Positions 1 through 11,530 of a stretch of DNA of 64,000 nucleotides are shown here, in pieces. Made by a program: the position numbers and the translations under genes. The notes below the pieces were generated by a model. That model worked only from the letters and a program-made list of their open reading frames with translations. It ran no database searches and had not been told where the DNA came from. The DNA comes from Sepiola atlantica (lineage: Eukaryota; Mollusca; Cephalopoda; Sepiida; Sepiolidae), in assembly GCA_963556195.1 (NCBI GenBank), contig OY744537.1, positions 20,329,226 to 20,393,225 on the forward strand, in the 5' to 3' direction. The stretch's first letter is position 1. Each line of letters starts with the position of its first letter.

Positions 1-195
1 TTCTTTATTTATATCAAAAGTCTTTTTCTGTTTTTCCTCTTCTTATAAAACCTTTCTATCTGTTTTGTTTCTTTTAGATTCCAATTACTTTCTTTCTCTA
101 ACTTTCCGATATTTAAAAAAACTTTTCTTTCCCTTCTCTCTTTCTCCTTCTTATGTTCGCGCTTTTCCTCGTTTCCTTCTCTCTTTCTATATTTA
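1..195. other. Pyrimidine-rich flank of the 32-bp array
   Basis: T/C-rich sequence with scattered CTCTCT and TTTCTTT runs. It resembles degenerate material related to the array that follows but has no clean period. No gene is seen. Confidence 0.6.
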
Positions 196-3192
196 CTGCC
201 CCCTCTCTCTTTAACTTTTTCGTTTTGCTACCCCCTCTCTCTTTAACTTTTACGTTTTGCTACCCCCTCTCTCTTTAACTTTTTCGTTTTGCTACCCCCT
301 CTCTCTTTAACTTTTTCGTTTTGCTACCCCCTCTCTCTTTAACTTTTTCGTTTTGCTACCCCCTCTCTCTTTAACTTTTACGTTTTGCTACCCCCTCTCT
401 CTTTAACTTTTACGTTTTGCTACCCCCTCTCTCTTTAACTTTTTCGTTTTGCTACCCCCTCTCTCTTTAACTTTTACGTTTTGCTACCCCCTCTCTCTTT
501 AACTTTTACGTTTTGCTACCCCCTCTCTCTTTAACTTTTACGTTTTGCTACCCCCTCTCTCTTTAACTTTTACGTTTTGCTACCCCCTCTCTCTTTAACT
601 TTTTCGTTTTGCTACCACCTCTCTCTTTAACTTTTACGTTTTGCTACCCCCTCTCTCTTTAACTTTTTCGTTTTGCTACCCCCTCTCTCTTTAACTTTTT
701 CGTTTTGCTACCCCCTCTCTCTTTAACTTTTTCGTTTTGCTACCCCCTCTCTCTTTAACTTTTACGTTTTGCTACCCCCTCTCTCTTTAACTTTTACGTT
801 TTGCTACCCCCTCTCTCTTTAACTTTTTCGTTTTGCTACCCCCTCTCTCTTTAACTTTTACGTTTTGCTACCCCCTCTCTCTTTAACTTTTTCGTTTTGC
901 GACCCCCTCTCTCTTTAACTTTTTCGTTTTGCTACCCCCTCTCTCTTTAACTTTTACGTTTTGCTACCCCCTCTCTCTTTAACTTTTACGTTTTGCTACC
1001 CCCTCTCTCTCTTTAACTTTTTCGTTTTGCTACCTCCTCTCTCTTTAACTTTTACGTTTTGCTACCCCCTCTCTCTTTAACTTTTACGTTTTGCTACCTC
1101 CTCTCTCTTTAACTTTTACGTTTTGCTCCCCCCTCTCTCTTTAACTTTTACGTTTTACTACCCGCTCTCTCTTTAACTTTTTCGTTTTGCTACCCCCTCT
1201 CTCTTTAACTGTTTCGTTTTGCTACCCCCTCTCTCTTTAACTTTTACGTTTTGCTACCCCCTCTCTCTTTAACTTTTACGTTTTGCTACCCCCTCTCTCT
1301 CTTTAACTTTTTCGTTTTGCTACCCCCTCTCTCTTTAACTTTTACGTTTTGCTACCCCCTCTCTCTTTAACTTTTACGTTTTGCTACCCCCTCTCTCTTT
1401 AACTTTTTCGTTTTGCTACCTCCTCTCTCTTTAACTTTTTCGTTTTGCTACCCCCTCTCTCTTTAACTTTTTCGTTTTGCTACCCCCTCTCTCTTTAACT
1501 TTTACGTTTTGCTACCCCTCTCTCTTTAACTTTTACGTTTTGCTACCCCCTCTCTCTTTAACTTTTTCGTTTTGCTACCCCCTCTCTCTTTAACTTTTAC
1601 GTTTTGCTACCCCCTCTCTCTTTAACTTTTACGTTTTGCTACCCCCTCTCTCTTTAACTTTTACGTTTTGCTACCCCCTCTCTCTTTAACTTTTTCGTTT
1701 TGCTACCCCCTCTCTCTTTAACTTTTTCGTTTTGCGACCCCCTCTCTCTTTAACTTTTTCGTTTTGCTACCCCCTCTCTCTTTAACTTTTACGTTTTGCT
1801 ACCCCCTCTCTCTTTAACTTTTACGTTTTGCTACCCCCTCTCTCTTTAACTTTTTCGTTTTGCTACCTCCTCTCTCTTTAACTTTTTCGTTTTGCTACCC
1901 CCTCTCTCTTTAACTTTTTCGTTTTGCTACCCCCTCTCTCTTTAACTTTTACGTTTTGCTACCCCTCTCTCTTTAACTTTTACGTTTTGCTACCCCCTCT
2001 CTCTTTAACTTTTTCGTTTTGCTACCCCCTCTCTCTTTAACTTTTTCGTTTTGCTACCCCCTCTCTCTTTAACTTTTACGTTTTGCTACCCCCTCTCTCT
2101 TTAACTTTTACGTTTTGCTACCCCCTCTCTCTCTTTAACTTTTTCGTTTTGCTACCTCCTCTCTCTTTAACTTTTACGTTTTGCTACCCCCTCTCTCTTT
2201 AACTTTTACGTTTTGCTACCTCCTCTCTCTTTAACTTTTACGTTTTGCTACCCCCTCTCTCTTTAACTTTTACGTTTTACTACCCGCTCTCTCTTTAACT
2301 TTTTCGTTTTGCTACCCCCTCTCTCTTTAACTGTTTCGTTTTGCTACCCCCTCTCTCTTTAACTTTTACGTTTTGCTACCCCCTCTCTCTTTAACTTTTA
2401 CGTTTTGCTACCCCCTCTCTCTCTTTAACTTTTTCGTTTTGCTACCCCCTCTCTCTTTAACTTTTACGTTTTGCTACCCCCTCTCTCTTTAACTTTTACG
2501 TTTTGCTACCCCCTCTCTCTTTAACTTTTTCGTTTTGCTACCTCCTCTCTCTTTAACTTTTTCGTTTTGCTACCCCCTCTCTCTTTAACTTTTACGTTTT
2601 ACTACCCCCTCTCTCTTTAACTTTTTCGTTTTGCTACCCCCTCTCTCTTTAACTTTTACGTTTTGCTACCCCCTCTCTCTTTAACTTTTTCGTTTTGCTA
2701 CCCCCTCTCTCTTTAACTTTTACGTTTTGCTACCCCCTCTCTCTTTAACTTTTACGTTTTGCTACCCCCTCTCTCTTTAACTTTTACGTTTTGCTACCCC
2801 CCTCTCTCTTTAACTTTTACGTTTTGCTACCCCCTCTCTCTTTAACTTTTTCGTTTTGCTACCCCCTCTCTCTTTAACTTTTACGTTTTGCTACCCCCTC
2901 TCTCTTTAACTTTTACGTTTTGCTAGCCCCTCTTTCTTTAACTTTTACGTTTTGCTACCCCCTCTCTCTTTAACTTTTACGTTTTGCTACCCCCTCTCTC
3001 TTTAACTTTTTCGTTTTGCTACCCCCTCTCTCTTTAACTTTTACGTTTTGCTACCCCCTCTCTCTTTAACTTTTACGTTTTGCTACCTCCTCTCTCTTTA
3101 ACTTTTACGTTTTGCTACCTCCTCTCTCTTTAACTTTTACGTTTTGCTACCCCCTCTCTCTTTAACTTTTACGTTTTGCCACCCCCTCTCTC
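196..3192. repeat. 32-bp minisatellite, about 94 copies
   Basis: The tandem unit is 32 bp and reads CTACCCCCTCTCTC followed by TTTAACTTTTWCGTTTTG. One position is a two-state site (TTTTACG or TTTTTCG) that alternates irregularly along the array. Rare variants are CCTCC for CCCCC, an extra CT (34-nt monomers at 995, 1285, 2117 and 2407), a missing C (31-nt monomers at 1511 and 1958), CCCGC (near 1159 and 2281) and AACTGTTTCG (1207 and 2329). These rare variants recur at a fixed offset of 1122 bp, showing that a block of 35 monomers was duplicated. One strand is almost purely pyrimidine. No long ORF crosses it, because 32 is not a multiple of three. The array ends abruptly at CTCTCTCCGCGAATAG. 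Confidence 0.97.
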
Positions 3193-6100
3193 CGCGAATA
3201 GAAAGAAGGATTAAGTTGAGGTAAATCTCTTTTGACCTGCAAACCACAAACATGTCCCGACGAAGTCAACGTTGATAGGGTCGTTTCAAGTAAGTAAATT
3301 AGTAAGTAAACGAGTTAGTCACGACAAGCACAAACAACATCGTATCTCTATCTATCTATACAGGGCAGTTGTATGTGTGTATGTCTAGCTAAAAGTAAAA
3401 ATCTACAAAACAAACAGCCAAAAAGTTGGTATATTCTTGATCAGCGTTGCCCCGGATGAATAACATCTAAAATTTTTAAAAAATCATCCATTTTTTTTAG
3501 GGTCAACTGGGCCAGGTTTTTCAGCCATTTCCAACATTATCTATCATATAAAAGAAAAGTGAATGACTTACATTATAATTATTTTCAAGACATTAAAACA
3601 AGAGAGAGGAATAGGCTGGGCAGAGGTGAAAGAGAGGTGGGGGAGAGGGGTGTTGAAACACGAGGAAGGGGGAAAGAAAGAAAGATAGAGAGACAAATTA
3701 AGATAGGTAGAGAGATTGAGGTTTTAATATAAAGATGTTACACACACTTTTTAACCCCTTCTTTTTTTTATGGCCCCAGGCAACGCCGGCAACCCTGTTA
3801 GTCTATATATAAAGTTGAAGTTTCTGTCTATTTGGTGTTGTTTTTTTGTTCACGAACTTCTCTTCTGGTTTTGAGGGATAGATCTCCATAAGCTACATTA
3901 ACCAAGGTACTTGGATGAATATACTTCATTTTGATCCAAAAGAGTATATAGCCTTATCGTAGGGGCTGCGACGTGCTTAACATGAATAAAAAAGGACATC
4001 CGACGTTTTACTTCATTTTATTTATAACACGAAAGTTATAGAAATATAAAAATAAGATAAGTTGTGGCACAGGAATATACAAGGGTCCTCATTGAATCTC
4101 GGGGAAACACCTGGTGTGCCTCGAATTCCAAAATTTATTTAAATTAATGTCACTATACTCTCACACCCTTATATCCAATCAATGTCGAGTATATCACCCC
4201 CAATTGAATTTTATATAATGTATGGCAGGTCAATAAATCGATGAGACGAACGGGCGTTGAAGAAAAGGCTAGCCTGTATTAGCTACCACTTTTCTTTCTA
4301 GGTTCATTTAGCTTACTCTTTTTTCTTTCCTCTTCTTTCTCTTCTTTCCATTTACTTCTTTCTTCTTTGAATAGAAAATCAACTTGCGGTCAGTTGCTCG
4401 TAAAATAAGTACTTACAGATGGTGGCCAAAGTTTGAACTCAGTGAAAAGTGTTCACACATGTTTTTAATCCGAATGTAACAAGTAGGTAGGAAATGAAAC
4501 TTTATATAAACAGTGAATTAGTAAAAAGAAATCAGAGTTCGCTGGCGACATCGAACGACTGGCCTCGGCTTTTGATGAAGACATTAACAACAACAAAAAC
4601 ACCCGACTTAAATGCGAAGCCCAGCATCCACTTTTTAAGCACGCCTGCTGTCTCCCCAATAACAGCTGAACCTAAGGATGTAAAAAACACATACACGCAC
4701 ACACACGCATACAGAACTTTGAAAACAAATTTAACGCTCGTCTTCATATGCAAAAACTTTTTTTAACTTTCAAACAAACTTAATCGTTTATATTTTACAT
4801 CTTGTAAAATTGATTTTTATATAAATATTTTATTTGTTACTTTACAGTTTCTCCTTTTTATCAACAACATTCTATTGTTAAAAGTTAGCACTTGCTAACT
4901 GGTGATCCACTTCAAACATATATGTTTTTATCGAAACGGTCTAGTCCCAATTTAGCTACACAAATATTTATTGTTTAGTGTGGTGCTTGCAAATTCCTAA
5001 ATCTAAAATACCCGATACAAAACCGGAAACCAAGACATTCCAAAAATGTCAACAAAAAAAAGAATAAAAAGTATAACAGAGTGTCATGGGCTGGACACAA
5101 AATAATATAGGTTCCATCATTCAATCCCGAGCAACACCGCGTCTTCCTGCTAGTGTTTATATAAAACTAGAAGTGTATTCATTCCTGGGTGGATTGGATT
5201 GGATTGCTTGATTTAACAGCGTATCAACCCTTATCAAGTAAATTCATGTCAAACATTTATCATGTCATAAAGATTTAGGGGACGTGATAAAAATGCACAC
5301 CATGAATAAATATTTGAAGATTTTAAGAACTTGAAGAATAAAAACATTTACCAAAATAACTCAATCCGGCATTAAATAATCCGAAAATGGTTGATATGTC
5401 GTAAAACAAAACAACCAAACCAGACAGACATCTTTTATTTTTGTATTGCAAAATAAAAAATATATATGGTCTATTGTTACTTTTCGAGAAATAAATCTAT
5501 CCGTACAAATACAGAATAGTCATTTAAGAATTTGACGGGGATTCCCGAGGGTCGCCGACAAATTACAGAATTTGTCAAGACATGCAGACGATAAATTGTG
5601 GAGACCAATATGTGGGAAATCCTACATTGTCGGCAATTTACTTTCGCAGATTTCTGATTTTTCGGATGAAGGACATCGCCCACCTTCTCTTTTTTTTTAT
5701 TTCAATAAAATCGCTTCCTAATACTTCTTCGGCTTCTAATATTTCATAAATATCCCTAATTCCAATTTATTCGCATCCGGTCTCCATTTGCAGTCTCCCC
5801 CCCCCCCCCCCCCACACACACACAAAAATAGCACTGGAACCCTACTACTAACCTTAACCTTAAGTTCAGGGTGGCAACAGAACCCATCCAAAAAAAGACC
5901 GAAAGAATAATAAAAAAAAATTTTTTTTTAAAGAAGTTTATCGGCCTCCCACCTCTATTTGAAGTCTTCCTTCTTCCAGAAAAAACTAATTTTAAAAAAA
6001 AACACACACAATTAACAACATTGCCCTCTTTTGGGCAATCAGAAAAAATACACAATAAATTGCTTGCAAAAAAAAAATGTTTGTTTTGTTCGCCGAGCGT

Positions 6101-6502
6101 TCAGGTAGCTACGTACATCACGATTCGGAAATCTTTGTAAGTACTGAAATTCTTAAATGGCTATTCGACACAAGCACTAATCTCTCGAAGCAACGGATAA
6201 AATATTCCAGACAATAATACTCTATACCCCCTAATCAGAAGAAGTGATTCAACGTCCCAAATCAAGTAAGCACCTTTTTTCTTTTTTTATTATTATTTTT
6301 AATTTTTTTATTTATTTATTTTTTTTTATTTTATTTTTTTATTTATTTATTTATTTATTTATTTTTTTTTTTTTAATGAAAATTATTATGTGAAAGATTA
6401 GACGGTAGTTATAAAAAGAAAATGAAAGAGAGGGGGAGAGACGGAAGATGTCAGTTATTTAATCATTATAAACGACTCGTGGTGTTTGTCGGCTATTAAA
6501 AA
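3193..6502. other. Non-coding, AT-rich stretch without a recognised gene
   Basis: No ORF here resembles a known protein. It holds short G-poor segments, a poly-C run followed by (CA)n near 5799-5823, and a T-rich TTTA-type low-complexity block at about 6279-6376 just upstream of the CNOT2-like gene. Fragments near 3448 and 3773 (GCGTTGCCCCGG and CCAGGCAACGCCGG) look like short ends of a dispersed repeat. Confidence 0.6.
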
Positions 6503-7945
6503 ATGAATCCATACTCGGCTGAGTTTCACCCCTGGTTAAAGAAAACAATTGATAACACGAGTAGCAAACCACATCACAATGGCCATTTTCTTGGCCTCCC
6601 GTCGCGAGATGCCGCTTTTGCCGAACAATTGTTTGCCAACTCAAACCAGATAACGGTCCCTGTCTCCGTCCAGAACACTACCACCAGATTCAGCTCTCCA
6701 ACAAACAACTACGCCACACAAATCGCAAACGCCGACAGCTTTAGGGTCCAAGGAACCGGCCATATCGGATGCATCCCATCGCACGATGGTTTCGGACACC
6801 ACCTACACGACGTCCTCCACCATGAAAAGGTCAGCTTTGTCAACGGTATACAAGAGTTCATTCGCCACTCTGAAAGTGAAATGGCGATCGAACCACCGTC
6901 TAGCCCTTGGCGTAACGACTCTTGTTACAAACACATAATGCGGCGCCCCCAACAAGAAATCCAAACGATCGATTCCATGAATGAACAGCATCTCTTAGAA
7001 AATATCAGAAAACCAAAGCCGGATTTCCATCTTCGACAAGAATCTGGTCAGTCGTTGGTTACAGATTATCTGAACCCTATTTCAAGTGCTGGTAAATATG
7101 TTCCCATAGATACATTGGCTACTCTTAGTCCGCCATCGTTATGGACTTGGGGCCAGCACGATCGAATAGTGGCCAAACGTAATCCCAACGAGGGACATGT
7201 TACAACGGAAAACTGGATGTCCGCCAAGGTAACTATGAACCAGCGGTCGGCCAGAAATAGCTTAATAAATCTTATGGATGAAAGAAATTCGGACGAGAAT
7301 GAGGAAACGCCCCCTAGCGGTGACAATGCCGATACGCTAAAACGTGACAAGCCACAAATCACCAAAGTCTCTGTGGATGGGACAACGTATGATTTAAAAC
7401 CTGGAATGGTTGCAGATCAGTTTGGTATGTTTTCTTTACTTTACTTGCTAAAATCAGACAAAACTCATTCTGGCAGCTCTTTGCTTATGGACGGATTGAG
7501 TCGGGACGATTTCCCTGTTAATAAAAGCGAGCGGATTTTTGAGGTTTTCTGCAACCCTTGGTCCAAACTCTCACGCCGCCCTCAGGACACTGATTGCAAT
7601 CTGCCCAACGAATATTTGACCAACGTTTACACCAAGCAGAAATTGCCGCCCATAAAATTGTCTATTTACACTGAAGACTTGCTATTTTATCTCTTCTACA
7701 TCTACGCCAGCGATGCAATACAAATGGCGGCCGCTTGCGAGCTATACCAAAGAGGATGGCGTTACCACAAGACCGAGCAACTGTGGCTGGAACGAGTCCC
7801 CGGCATCTCCCCGACCACTATCATGGACACGTGGGAACAAGGGACCTATTATTACTTCGATGTCGTAACCTGGCGAAAACATCCGAAGCAGTTCAGAATA
7901 GAATATAGCCAACTTGAAGAAAAACCAATATTTTTTTCAAATTAG
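6503..7945 (+). CDS. CNOT2: CNOT2-like NOT-box protein, intronless (probable retrogene)
   Basis: This is an uninterrupted 480-codon ORF. CNOT2 is a scaffold subunit of the CCR4-NOT deadenylase complex; its C-terminal NOT box pairs with CNOT3 and binds CNOT1. Residues about 301-473 match that NOT-box family: a GMVADQFGM opening (about 301-309), RRPQDTDCNLPNEYLTN (about 358), LLFYLFYIYASD (about 393), RGWRYHKTEQLW (about 417), GTYYYFDVVTWRK (about 447) and a closing QLEEKP. Residues 1-300 are polar, low in complexity and not confidently alignable from memory. The ATG is the first after an in-frame TAA at 6497-6499, so the start is well defined. CNOT2 genes normally have many introns; this copy has none, and an A-run begins 31 bp after the stop, so I infer retroposition. 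The open frame and conserved NOT-box core argue for present or recent selection, but expression cannot be judged. Confidence 0.85.
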   Translation: MNPYSAEFHPWLKKTIDNTSSKPHHNGHFLGLPSRDAAFAEQLFANSNQITVPVSVQNTTTRFSSPTNNYATQIANADSFRVQGTGHIGCIPSHDGFGHHLHDVLHHEKVSFVNGIQEFIRHSESEMAIEPPSSPWRNDSCYKHIMRRPQQEIQTIDSMNEQHLLENIRKPKPDFHLRQESGQSLVTDYLNPISSAGKYVPIDTLATLSPPSLWTWGQHDRIVAKRNPNEGHVTTENWMSAKVTMNQRSARNSLINLMDERNSDENEETPPSGDNADTLKRDKPQITKVSVDGTTYDLKPGMVADQFGMFSLLYLLKSDKTHSGSSLLMDGLSRDDFPVNKSERIFEVFCNPWSKLSRRPQDTDCNLPNEYLTNVYTKQKLPPIKLSIYTEDLLFYLFYIYASDAIQMAAACELYQRGWRYHKTEQLWLERVPGISPTTIMDTWEQGTYYYFDVVTWRKHPKQFRIEYSQLEEKPIFFSN

Positions 7946-7968
7946 GCTTTGTGGATACATAAGCCAAA

Positions 7969-7976
<8 letters not shown>

Positions 7977-7999
<23 letters not shown>

Positions 8000-8000
8000 A
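7977..8000 (+). other. Poly-A tract after the CNOT2-like ORF
   Basis: A run of 24 A residues starts 31 bp after the stop codon. No AATAAA signal lies between stop and run. It fits the tail of a retroposed mRNA with a very short 3' UTR, although A-runs are common in this AT-rich window. I could not find a convincing target-site duplication. Confidence 0.5.
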
Positions 8001-9707
8001 TTTTCCTTAGCATTGATAATTTTTCTATTAAGTAATTTTTTAGAGAAAAAATATTCAAAGCCCCGCCTCCTTCTTTGCAACCGCTTTATATTCTGTCAAT
8101 AATATATAAATATATAACATATAAAAGATCAAAATCGTCACCGGTCTTAACTGTTAAAAATAAACTTTGTCTGCTTGTCGGTGATCGTTCAACTACTGTA
8201 TTTGTAAGCCGAACTCCCATTAAGCTCCAAAAATTATGCACATAAATTGTTTTTCTTAAATATTTTCTTTAAAATATTTGCTTAAGACTTTAGATATTTA
8301 GGCGCGAATCTAAAATTCTTAGTCAGCCGGAAATTTTCCACCATTTTAAATTCTTGTCTTGTGTGTTAATTGACCCCCTAACAATGCAAGCCCTAAACCT
8401 TAATGGATCCATTATTGCGCTTATCATGATGCATCTTCTTTTCTAAACATGTTTCAAGTTTTTCTTAATACATCAACTTAAAATCATCTTAGCAGGTGGA
8501 CCTCCCCTTCACAAACGGTGGAAATCAAATCTACTGGAACAAACTTTTTTTTTTTTTTTTTTTCGCATTTGAATTTTGGACAAACCATAAAACATACGGA
8601 TTCTTATCTGAACTGGTAATTTATTTCAATAAAAATTTGTTAATTGTTAAAATTGAAAAAAAATGTAGAACTTATTTACTTTATTTTGTTAATTTATTTA
8701 TCCATAAATCTGAGTTTTTTTGGGTTTTTTGTTGGCATGAACTGTTTTCAGTAAAAATCTATTCTCACGGACCAACGGCTAAAGATTTGATACAATTCTT
8801 GTCTTGTTTTCCTTATGTTCAAAGATAAATCAATTCGACCAATTAGAGTTTTAGACCAATCACTAAAACTTTAAATATTAATTTTTTTTCTTAATGAAAA
8901 TGCGTTAAAATAATTTTTATACATGCCTTGGGTGGCAATACGAAATAAATATATATGAAAGAAACTATGCTTATTTTACCGAATCGAGTTATCGTCCTTG
9001 GTGCATAAGTTTTTTTTTTGTTTTTTTTAACCCTATTTTCGTGTTGTCTTTATAATTATAATAGAAATAAAGATTACTGATTGACAATTCAATCAAAACT
9101 TTAATTTCAGTTGTCTTTTGTAATACAATGTTTTAGTTTACTCCCCCCCCCCAGTCTATTTCCAGGATGGGTCATATTTATGTGTCGTTAATAATAGTAT
9201 CTCGTATCTTGATTTAAATACATCTGATGTACCATGGACGGGTTCAGATGTATGCCTGTCGGAAAGTGGGTAGAAATTAGAGTACTAACAATTAATTTAA
9301 ATCTAAAGGATTTCAGTACTTTGACTGAGAAACTCTGAATTCTCCCTCAAGGTACTGAAATACTTTGGATACCCATTCGTCACAAATACCGAAATTAGAA
9401 GTTTTTTTGTGTGAAGTGATGATCCCTGCAAAACTTCGACCAACATCCCATTAGTATTTTCTTACAAAATTTAAGGACATCTTTTATGGAATGGTCGTGT
9501 AGATCTAACCTTCTAAACTTCAGAAAATCATATCAATCACCAATTAGTCTTGTTATTGTTTAGTTCATTGACATAAATTATAAATTATAAAAGTTAATCT
9601 CTTCTCGCAAAAAAACTGAATGCATCTGACCGGACATTTCATAAGAAGGCGACTAAATTGAAAATCCCATAATTTTAAAGTCAGGTAAAGACTTTTCCTC
9701 AGTTAAC

Positions 9708-9741
<34 letters not shown>

Positions 9742-9969
9742 TAAAAAAAAAAACTCGTTTAATATAAACAAAAAAAAATGGTGATTGTGTTGGATCTCTA
9801 TATAATAGATTATAAAGTGGTGAGCATTATCAGACATCATTAAAAAAAATTCTCACCTTTAAAATGTTTTAGGGGATAAAATGCAGGAAAATTGTCGCTG
9901 GAAGCGAAGGGAGATGCCAAACTAGGACTCTTCTCTTGTTTGAACGAGTACAGCAATTATTCGTGTATG
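8001..9969. other. AT-rich stretch, no gene recognised
   Basis: Long T and A homopolymers (for example about 9711-9739, followed by an A-run) and short spurious ORFs only. Nothing in any frame resembles a known domain. Confidence 0.6.
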
Positions 9970-10578
9970 CGTCGATCTGGTGTACATGCTGGAAAAATGG
10001 ATCATTCTACCACTCCAGACGCAATCCTCTGATTGTATACGAGCCAAATACGTCCTAAGATGGGGAGGTACTATTGCCACTCCTGGGGAGGTGCTGCTCA
10101 GAGCACCCTTTCCTGCCTTGACAGAGTACAAAACCGACTTCGAAATCGAGTGGTTGGTGTCCTCTACTCCTCCTTACTACCTCTTTCTCACAGAGACGCT
10201 GCTAGTCTTTCTCTGCTCTATCGTTGTTTTCATGACAGGTGCTTGACTTAGCTTCAATCTGTCGTCACCCACCCCTGTAAAACATGTCACAACAAACCCG
10301 TCAATAATTTCCCTATCTCCCTCTCTGTGCCTAAACTAAACGAAACTTTACATGAGCAAACTTTCTTTCCTAGAACTACCAGTCTATGGAACTCAATACC
10401 GCGGAACTCCTTTCCAATTGACTACAACATTATTTTAAGTCCAAAGTGAATAAATTGTCCTCCTAAATAATCAAATTCTGCCAAACTTCGACCATCGTTA
10501 CCAATCACGGTGTTGTATCCCAGTCAACCTGGCTCATTAAGCCTTATCCTCGCATGGCCTCTTGGCCTTGATAAGTGG
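9970..10578 (+). mobile_element. 5'-truncated jockey/CR1-like LINE, 3' coding end and tail
   Basis: Decayed C-terminal part of a non-LTR retrotransposon reverse-transcriptase ORF. Translation in shifting frames gives AGKM..., then PDAIL, SQIRPKMGRYYCHSW-GGAAQSTL, CLDRVQNRLRN and, further on, PRTTSLWNSIPRNSFP, which is the usual end of this family. Stops and frameshifts interrupt it. It ends in a tail (CCTTATCCTCGCATGGCC then TTGGCCTTGATAAG at about 10537-10573) that also ends the minus-strand copies at 52915 and 62672, so this is the true 3' end of the element. Only the last roughly 600 bp were inserted or survive. Confidence 0.75.
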
Positions 10579-11015
10579 TGATTCTATAGTAAAAAAAAAA
10601 AGAAAATGCAGCAGTCATAAAAATTGTTATTGTTTTCCTCTGGCGGAGAGCTGCCCTGGTGAGTTTTTTTTTTAGGTAGACGATGGCCAATCTTTTAGGA
10701 AACCGCTGAGCAGTCTCAGAGGTTCCAAGCAGCCACAATGAAAAACGTAGGCACTCTCTCCCATTGACGAGACAATCTTCTCTCAAATATGTACCCCTGC
10801 AAGAAAAGCCTTTCGGCAGCCGACACTTAACATTAATTCCTTTCAATTTAAGAGCAAATTCATCGTCATAACTTCTGGCAACCTACACTTAATTGTGTAC
10901 GCCATATAAATAAATTGACATCAACTGTTTTTTATAGAAGGACCTTGTTTTCTTTTTTTCTTTTCTTTTTTTCCATGTTTATTATAGATAGTCTTATAAT
11001 TTGTGAAGATTATCT

Positions 11016-11054
<39 letters not shown>

Positions 11055-11334
11055 GTCAACTCTTGATATATATAAAATTATTTATAGGGATGTACAACTA
11101 CTTGTGCATAGGTCGTACCCTGGATGTTAGTTTAATTTAAAGTAGAATAGAAAGTGGACTTTGGGTTTACTTTCGGTAGCCTCGTAACTCTCGCTTTCCT
11201 GATTTTGTCCTTTAGTCCTCACATTCCATGAGCGATGTTTCTGACATTGTTGTTTTCTTGGTCGGAATCTATCCATCTAACACTTAGCGTTGGCTAGTTT
11301 TTTTACCTTGTAGTAGTATTTTTTTTTTTTTTTT
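10579..11334. other. Repeat-flanking DNA, no gene
   Basis: Holds a (TA)n tract at 11019-11053. A CCTCACATTCCATGAG segment near 11217 recurs near 32197, so part of this is a dispersed repeat. A T-run occupies about 11319-11343. No coding signal. Confidence 0.55.
11019..11053. repeat. (TA)n microsatellite
   Basis: Pure alternating TA of about 35 bp. Confidence 0.95.
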
Positions 11335-11530
11335 TTTTTTTTTGAGCTCCTCGCATCAAGTGGCTTCATGCCTTGCCTGGAGCGATTTCCATAAAAAAGG
11401 GGAAACCTTCTTGACTTGGTAAATCTTTATTTTTTTATCTCATCCAGAGTTCCCCTTTTTTAGGTGCTAGATTATCCCCCATATAAGACACCGGCCTTGT
11501 GTCTAACTTTGCTCGGTAAATAGGGACCCT
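11335..11530 (+). mobile_element. U2-related SINE, type 2 body and tail (copy K)
   Basis: It shares the type 2 body seen at 16445-16592: a CCTTCTTGACTTGG segment, a T-rich stretch, CATCCAGAGTTCCCC, a TAGATTATCCCC segment, then the shared tail GGCCTTGTGTCTAACTTTG. The snRNA-like head is not clear in this copy; a GTAGTAGTATT remnant lies just upstream at about 11310. Truncated or decayed. Confidence 0.7.
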
